Positions 37,988 to 42,047 of a stretch of DNA of 42,047 bases are shown here, one piece after another. Position numbers and translations under genes: made by a program. Each line of letters opens with the position of its first letter. The stretch's first letter is position 1. Below the pieces are notes generated by a model that saw nothing but the letters and a program-made list of their open reading frames with translations, was not told the origin of the DNA and ran no database searches. Origin of the DNA: CAYQTL01 sp964420405 (GTDB lineage Bacteria; Acidobacteriota; Thermoanaerobaculia; Thermoanaerobaculales; Sulfomarinibacteraceae); the NCBI GenBank assembly GCA_964420405.1, contig CAYQTL010000035.1:1-42047 (forward strand), written 5' to 3'.

Positions 37988-39544
37988 TCACTCCAGGCGG
38001 AAGGCCACCGTCAGCGTGTAGCGCACTGCCACCGGCTCGCCGTCCACGGTGGTCGCCGGCTCGAAGACCCAGTCGCGCACGGCGTCGAGTGCGGCCTTCG
38101 ACAGCCGGTCGTCCGGCGATCGCAGCACCGCCACGTCCGCCGTCCGTCCGTCGGCGGTGATCACGGCGTCGAGCACGACCGCGCCGGTGACCCTCTCCTC
38201 ACTGGCCGCCTGGGGGTAGACGGGTTGGGGTCCCGAGATCCTCGCCGGGGCGCTGAGGATCCCGTCCTCGTAGCGGAAGACGTCGTCGCCTTCGTGGACG
38301 CCTGCCAGCACGAGCCGCGGCGTGGCCGGACGCCGGCGGAAGACCTTGAGCGTGCCGTGCTCGAGCGCAGAGGTGAGCCCCTGCTGGGAGAGGACCGTGT
38401 CGAGCGCCTGGTCCCAGGGCTGGTCGGTGACGTCGATCGTGACGGTCCCGGAGATCCCCGGCTCGGTCAGGATCTCGTAGCCGGCGATCCTGCCGAAGGT
38501 CACGAGCACGTCGGCGAGATCGGCCTGCTCGAGCGACAGCGTGATCCGCTCGCCGGTGTACTCCTTCTGCGGCTCGCTCTCCCCCGCCTTGGACTGGGGG
38601 GACAGGACGAGGAACGCGGCAAGCGCTCCGAGCAGGACGAGCCTGGCGATGGTGGGACGACGACGGAGCGGTTTCGGCGACAGGATCATCTCGAGCCTCC
38701 TCTGGATCTCGGACAGGTCGGCCATTCCGACCGACGGCAGCGCCGCGGGGACGCGGATCCCCGCGAGGAACCGCAAAGTGGCGACCAGGGTGTCGGCGTA
38801 GGCACGGGCATGCTCCGGGAACGTGCGGGACACCAGGTCGTCGGCGCACCGCTCCTCGGCGCGGCGCAGCTGGCACCTCGCCCACCACGTGACGGGGTTC
38901 CACCAGCAGACGACGGTCACCGTCAGCTCGAGCCACCGGACCCAGTGGTCCCGACGGACGAGATGCGCGAGTTCGTGCGCGAGCAGCGCATCCAGGCGGC
39001 GGGGGTCCAGTCCGGACACGAGACGGTCCGGCAGCAGCAGCGTCGGACGCCCCGGCACCGCCCACAGCATCGGTGGCACGCGACCACCCACGAGGGCGGT
39101 GCGTGGCGGGCGCACGCCGAGCCGCTTTGCGACCGCCGCGACCCGGTCGGCGACGCGGCCGTCGGAAGACGCGGGTTCGCCGAGCAACCGCCGCAGCCGG
39201 CGGGACCGCACGAGCGCGAGGGCCAGCACCGCCACCATCCCGCCGACCCACACCGCGACCGCGATCCGGAGAGGGCCGGGCGCCGCCGGCACGGGCGACG
39301 CGGCGAGCCCGAGCACGGATCCGGTCACCGTCGCCAACCCCTCCGGGGCAGCGACGGAGGCGGAGAGGATCGGGACCGGCAGCACCGGGGGGACGACCAT
39401 CCGCACCAGGACCGCCAGCCAGATCAGGTGGACCGCAGCGGGCCACCTCAGACGGCGAGCCGCGAGCACCGCGACCGGCACGAGCGCCCCGGCGGCGACG
39501 GCGTTGACGACGAGCGCACGGATCACTGGCTCGAGGGCCGTCAC
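37988..39544 (-). CDS. BlaR1-like M56 peptidase fused to STN and TonB C-terminal domains
   Basis: This 518-residue membrane protein begins with a four-TM M56 peptidase. Helices near 8-30, 38-58 and 95-112 precede the cytoplasmic zinc motif LLAHELAHLVRRDH at about 188-200, with candidate third ligands in LRRAEERCADDLV (228-238), and another TM lies at about 308-325. After this come an STN domain (about 340-410, TGERITLSLEQADLADVLVT) and a TonB C-terminal domain (about 430-518, YPQAASEERVTGAVVLDAVI). The M56 part should sense a signal and cut the overlapping BlaI-type repressor. The two extra domains replace the penicillin-binding sensor of BlaR1, so the signal is unlikely to be a beta-lactam. 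GTG start, GTGA overlap with the repressor. Confidence 0.88.
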   Translation of the reverse strand: MTALEPVIRALVVNAVAAGALVPVAVLAARRLRWPAAVHLIWLAVLVRMVVPPVLPVPILSASVAAPEGLATVTGSVLGLAASPVPAAPGPLRIAVAVWVGGMVAVLALALVRSRRLRRLLGEPASSDGRVADRVAAVAKRLGVRPPRTALVGGRVPPMLWAVPGRPTLLLPDRLVSGLDPRRLDALLAHELAHLVRRDHWVRWLELTVTVVCWWNPVTWWARCQLRRAEERCADDLVSRTFPEHARAYADTLVATLRFLAGIRVPAALPSVGMADLSEIQRRLEMILSPKPLRRRPTIARLVLLGALAAFLVLSPQSKAGESEPQKEYTGERITLSLEQADLADVLVTFGRIAGYEILTEPGISGTVTIDVTDQPWDQALDTVLSQQGLTSALEHGTLKVFRRRPATPRLVLAGVHEGDDVFRYEDGILSAPARISGPQPVYPQAASEERVTGAVVLDAVITADGRTADVAVLRSPDDRLSKAALDAVRDWVFEPATTVDGEPVAVRYTLTVAFRLE

Positions 39545-39933
39545 GGCCGGTCCTCCCGCCCGCGGTCGAGGCGCTCCACGAGAGCCTCCAGCGCGCGGGC
39601 CTCGTCGTCGGAGACGTCGACCCCTCGCACCAGGTGGGTGAGCAGCGGCGCCAGCGAGCCGTCGCAGAGGGCGTCCGCCGTATCGCGCAGGCGCCGGACG
39701 ACGAGGTCGCCGCGCGTCACCGTGGCGGCGTACCGGAATGCCCGGCCCTCTCGGGCCCGCGACACGCACCCCTTGTCCTCGAGCCGGTCGAGCAGGCTCT
39801 GGACGGTCGCGTGGTGGGCGTGGCCCCCGTCCGGGTAAAGCGCATCGCGCAGCTCCCGGACCGTCGACGGGCCCCGTCGCCACAGGCGGCGCAGCACTCC
39901 GAGCTCGGCGTCGGTCGGATGTCGCTCCGTCAC
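39541..39933 (-). CDS. BlaI/MecI/CopY-family transcriptional repressor
   Basis: This 130-residue winged-helix repressor has the family opening PTDAELGVLRRLWRRGPSTV, the recognition region TVQSLLDRLEDKGCVSRARE and a dimerisation tail. It should bind the two dyads in its own promoter as a dimer and be inactivated by proteolysis from the M56 partner. The GTG start has AGGAGG eight bases upstream. Its stop overlaps the GTG of the M56 gene. The overlap and shared promoter make a self-regulating two-gene unit. Copper sensing of the CopY kind is unlikely, as no Cys-rich tail is present. Confidence 0.93.
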   Translation of the reverse strand: MTERHPTDAELGVLRRLWRRGPSTVRELRDALYPDGGHAHHATVQSLLDRLEDKGCVSRAREGRAFRYAATVTRGDLVVRRLRDTADALCDGSLAPLLTHLVRGVDVSDDEARALEALVERLDRGREDRP

Positions 39934-39945
39934 GGCTCGAACCTC

Positions 39946-39997
39946 CTCAGGCGGGCTGCCTGAGAGAGAATCTAAGGCAGGCCGCCTGAGTTGTCAA
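39946..39997 (-). promoter_or_regulatory. Repressor promoter with two BlaI-type operators
   Basis: On the minus strand TTGACA (39992-39997) and TAGATT (39969-39974) are separated by exactly 17 bases. One 19-base dyad (39972-39990, arms CTCAGGC/GCCTTAG) fills the spacer. A second, perfect in its 7-base arms (39946-39964, CTCAGGC/GCCTGAG), covers the start of transcription. Dyad centres are 26 bases apart. Repressor binding would block polymerase directly. Confidence 0.85.
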
Positions 39998-40114
39998 GCC
40001 CACACCCGGTGCCGGCGCCCCGGTTTCGACGCCCCGCCGATCGCATCGCCTCGGCCGTGGCCACTCGACGGGATCCGGCCGGCGGGCCGGGGACCGACAC
40101 GTCCCGGACCGACG

Positions 40115-41098
40115 TCAGGGCTGCGAAGCGCTCCAGGCGGACGGCTCGCCGTCCTCGAAGCCGTCCTCGAAGATCTCGGCGGGGAGGGGCTCGAACAGGG
40201 CGACGCAGAGCCGGTCGCCGTCCATGACGAGGACGCCGTCACCGCAGTCCGGGTCCCCCACCCAGGAGGCGAAGAACGATCCGACCTCCGGCACCGCCGT
40301 CAGCGTCACCTGCGACCCGTCGTCGACGTCGACGACGCACGGACCGGGCGGGCAGCTGACCGGCGCCCCGCTGACGACGATGCTGCCGGGGCCGGACGCG
40401 GCGAGGGCCAGGGCGTGGCGGACCGGCGGCTCGAAGGTCGCGACACAGCTGCGCAGGCGCGACTGCCCGAAGGAGACGACGCCGTCCGCGCAGTCGTCGT
40501 CGCCGCTCCACCCCGAGAAGGTCCAGCCGATCTCCGGGGCCGCGAGAAGGGTCACCTCGTCGGGCGCCTCGTACGCCCGCGAGCACGCTCCGCTGCACGC
40601 GAGCGGTCCAGGGTCCGCGGCGACGGTCCCGTTCCCCGATGCGGCGAGCGAGAGCACCGCCCGGACGCACTCGGGGCTGGTCGACAGACTGATCACCAGC
40701 TCCGTCCCGTCGAGGTTCCAGTCGAGATGATCGTACAGGTCGGGAGAGAACGCCGTCACGAAGACCGTCGGGTGGAGACCCGGCTGGTAGACGGTGGGTT
40801 GGCCCCGGGCGATGGGGGTCGGGCTGAAGTAGTTCTGGACGCCGAGCGGCAGCGAGACCGAGAACGCGTTCGGGTTGTGGTACCCCAGGACCACGTACAG
40901 CTCGCCGGTCTCCTCGGCGAGGACGCCGCAGCCGAGGATGGGGACCACCGGTTCCCGGGGAACGGCCCCCACGGGCGCACCGCCGGGCAGCCAGGCGAGC
41001 ACCGCAGCTGCCGTGAACCGCACGACCGCAGACGACCGCCATCCCACCGGCGCCTGGGGGAGGCGGAACCCGAAGCCACGGACGCCCAGCTGTCCCAT
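40115..41098 (-). CDS. Exported protein with two Cys-containing beta repeats
   Basis: This 327-residue protein has a signal-peptide-like hydrophobic stretch at about 22-46 (preceded by an unusually long n-region). An N-terminal domain (about 50-160) includes LYVVLGYHNPNAFSVSLPLG. Two divergent repeats of about 75 residues follow. Each runs ALSLAASGNGTV / ALALAASGPGSI, a CSGAC / CPPGPC cysteine pair, VTLLAAPEIGWTFSGWSGDD / VTLTAVPEVGSFFASWVGDP, then DCADG / DCGDG and a final Cys before F. They resemble InlB B-type surface repeats. The tail IFEDGFEDGEPSAWSASQP resembles C-terminal tails I associate with secreted proteins of Acidobacteriota and some Gammaproteobacteria. An adhesin or extracellular role is inferred. 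Upstream ATG at 41164 is an alternative start. Confidence 0.75.
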   Translation of the reverse strand: MGQLGVRGFGFRLPQAPVGWRSSAVVRFTAAAVLAWLPGGAPVGAVPREPVVPILGCGVLAEETGELYVVLGYHNPNAFSVSLPLGVQNYFSPTPIARGQPTVYQPGLHPTVFVTAFSPDLYDHLDWNLDGTELVISLSTSPECVRAVLSLAASGNGTVAADPGPLACSGACSRAYEAPDEVTLLAAPEIGWTFSGWSGDDDCADGVVSFGQSRLRSCVATFEPPVRHALALAASGPGSIVVSGAPVSCPPGPCVVDVDDGSQVTLTAVPEVGSFFASWVGDPDCGDGVLVMDGDRLCVALFEPLPAEIFEDGFEDGEPSAWSASQP

Positions 41099-41941
41099 CG
41101 ACCCCTCACCTTCGCCCTCGCCGGCGCCCTCGCAGCGGAGACGGACGCCGCCGGCCGACCACATGTATCGATTCCCGGTCTCATTCTATATCACGACCCG
41201 TCGATCCCGCGCCTCCATGCCGGTTTGCCGGGGCCGACCACGTCACCGGTTCGGTCCGTTCCCCGCAGGCGCCGGCCGCTCGGTCGGGGAGTCGGGGCAG
41301 ACGCCGGGTGGGACGTGGTCGCCGCTCGCCGGGCACTCGACGCTCCACGGGATCTGCGGGGACGGCTCCGTCGCGTGCTTCACGGGCGGCGAGGTGGCCG
41401 TTCTCCGCCTGCTGGCCCACGGCCGGCTCGGCATGACCTCCCTCGGCAACGGTGCCCGACTCCTGCCGGGACGGCAGCTCGGAGTCGCCCGCGGGGGGCG
41501 CGTAGACACGGCCACCCGGCGTCGCGGCGGCACGCGGAGCTCCCTTCTCGACGCAGGGCCCGAGCCGGTGGTAGATTGCCGGCGGTGCGAAAGGGATGCC
41601 TCATCGCGTGACCCGCCGGTGGAGTCGTCCTCCAGGCGGCTCTCGGTCTCCCGAAGATCACCTCTTCTCTCGCTCGAGTCACATCTTCCGATCGCCTGAT
41701 GAGCGACCGCCCGGCGTCGCTCCGCGAGCCATCCCCCCAGGGCCGGGAAGCGCATGCGACCCGCGAGCCCACGGCGCGACGCAGGTCGGCGTCGTCGCCG
41801 CACCCGCCGGGGACGGCGGAGGGGACTGATGACCGTCGACCGTGTCGGCGCGCCCCGGTCCGGAGACGTGCGGGGCCCTCCGCGAGCCACGGCGTGACGT
41901 CGTCGGGCAACGGCAGCGATTTCCTGAAGGAGGAGGCAGAG
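41099..41941. other. 843-base region without a credible gene
   Basis: Open frames exist on both strands, but their translations are low-complexity and overlap each other. GGTAGATT at 41570-41577 could be a -10 region for the transporter gene downstream. Just after it, CCGGCGG (41579-41585) and CCGCCGG (41613-41619) form a 7-bp stem around a 27-base loop. If transcription starts there, the transporter message would have a leader of about 360 bases. Confidence 0.4.
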
Positions 41942-42047
41942 ATGGCTGAGGCCAGCGTCGTGGACGAGAAGAAGTCGCGGTGGACCGAGCTGTACCTGAA
42001 GGAGGACTGGTGGTCGATCTGGTTCGCGGCGATCCTGATCCTGGTCG
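41942..42047 (+). CDS. Start of a YeiH-like putative sulfate exporter (cut by window end)
   Basis: Only the first 35 codons are present. They read MAEASVVDEKKSRW then LYLKEDWWSIWFAAILILV: a short charged N-terminus, a KEDWW segment and the start of a TM helix. The KEDWWxxWxG-like opening matches what I recall of YeiH-family (PF03601) transporters. AAGGAGGAGG lies immediately before the ATG, so the gene start itself is secure while the family is provisional. Confidence 0.6.
   Translation, partial: MAEASVVDEKKSRWTELYLKEDWWSIWFAAILILV

Noticed and set aside
41579..41619. Cobalamin or other known riboswitch before the transporter
   Set aside because: GGTGCGAAAGGGATGCC looks loosely cobalamin-box-like, but the conserved GCCACTG-type and core elements are missing.
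41380..41910. Open frames in the 41.1-41.9 kb gap as possible genes
   Set aside because: Competing frames on both strands are Arg/Pro/Ser-rich, lack ribosome sites and resemble no family I know.
1..42047. tRNA, rRNA, transposase, integrase or phage genes
   Set aside because: I found no cloverleaf-like sequence, rRNA segment or recombinase motif by reading. A tRNA scan was not possible here.

Overview
The window is about 42 kb of very GC-rich bacterial DNA holding roughly 37 supportable protein genes and no rRNA, recognisable tRNA, CRISPR array, prophage or transposase. Its gene content points to an aerobic or facultative Gram-negative chromosome, most plausibly Acidobacteriota (Thermoanaerobaculia-like). 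The reasons are an Oar-type TonB receptor with an N-terminal carboxypeptidase-regulatory-like domain, large secreted metallopeptidases with PDZ domains, a secreted protein ending in an 'IFEDGFEDGEPSAWS' tail, a long-type serine acetyltransferase, and intergenic spacers filled with GATCCC-type repeats. The taxonomic call is inference from gene style, not from a marker gene.

Layout. 1-2.2 kb: membrane-anchored alkaline phosphatase and a SEC-C zinc protein, then a repeat-rich spacer. 2.2-5.2 kb: secreted serine beta-lactamase-like hydrolase (-), repeat spacer, serine acetyltransferase (+). 5.4-7.6 kb: secreted lipase-like hydrolase plus DUF4785 protein (+), closed by two strong hairpins. 7.6-12.8 kb (-): voltage-gated ion channel, NfuA iron-sulfur carrier, and a 1132-residue M1-like/M28/PDZ peptidase fusion. 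13.1-16.6 kb: FMN reductase and DUF309 protein (+), converging on a PDZ/membrane/GAF/SpoIIE phosphatase (-). 16.9-17.9 kb: two tandem paralogous small membrane proteins (+). 17.9-20.2 kb (-): homogentisate dioxygenase and fumarylacetoacetase-family hydrolase, preceded by a 24-codon coupled small ORF. 20.3-24.9 kb (-): two glycosyltransferases and the KorAB 2-oxoacid:ferredoxin oxidoreductase. 25.1-27.8 kb (-): a YdcF-like DUF218 protein, a methylthioribose-kinase-like phosphotransferase and an MTA phosphorylase-like enzyme. 28-35.4 kb (-): a tightly overlapping series of TonB receptor, YnjB-type binding lipoprotein, two permeases and an ATPase, headed by a DUF2064 protein. 35.4-37.9 kb: membrane metallophosphoesterase (-), a frameshifted PspC gene (+), GFA-type and DUF1801 genes (+). 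38-40 kb (-): a BlaI-type repressor and an M56/STN/TonB_C fusion with a clear promoter and two operators. 40.1-41.1 kb (-): a repeat-containing secreted protein. 41.1-41.9 kb: no convincing gene. The window ends at the start of a YeiH-like transporter gene.

How the genes work together. The clearest functional units are homogentisate (tyrosine/phenylalanine) breakdown, ferredoxin-linked 2-oxoacid oxidation, the methylthio-nucleoside salvage pair, a proposed outer-to-inner-membrane uptake line (TonB receptor plus ABC importer), and a protease-gated BlaI-type regulatory pair. Most operon joints are 1-11 base overlaps of the ATGA/GTGA kind.

The most unusual features are a family of dispersed intergenic elements flanked by GATCCC tracts, a perfect 29-bp palindrome built into the 3' end of the ion-channel gene, the M56/STN/TonB_C fusion, and the coupling of a TonB receptor to a YnjBCD-type transporter. 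I did not find a clearly new defence or mobile system.
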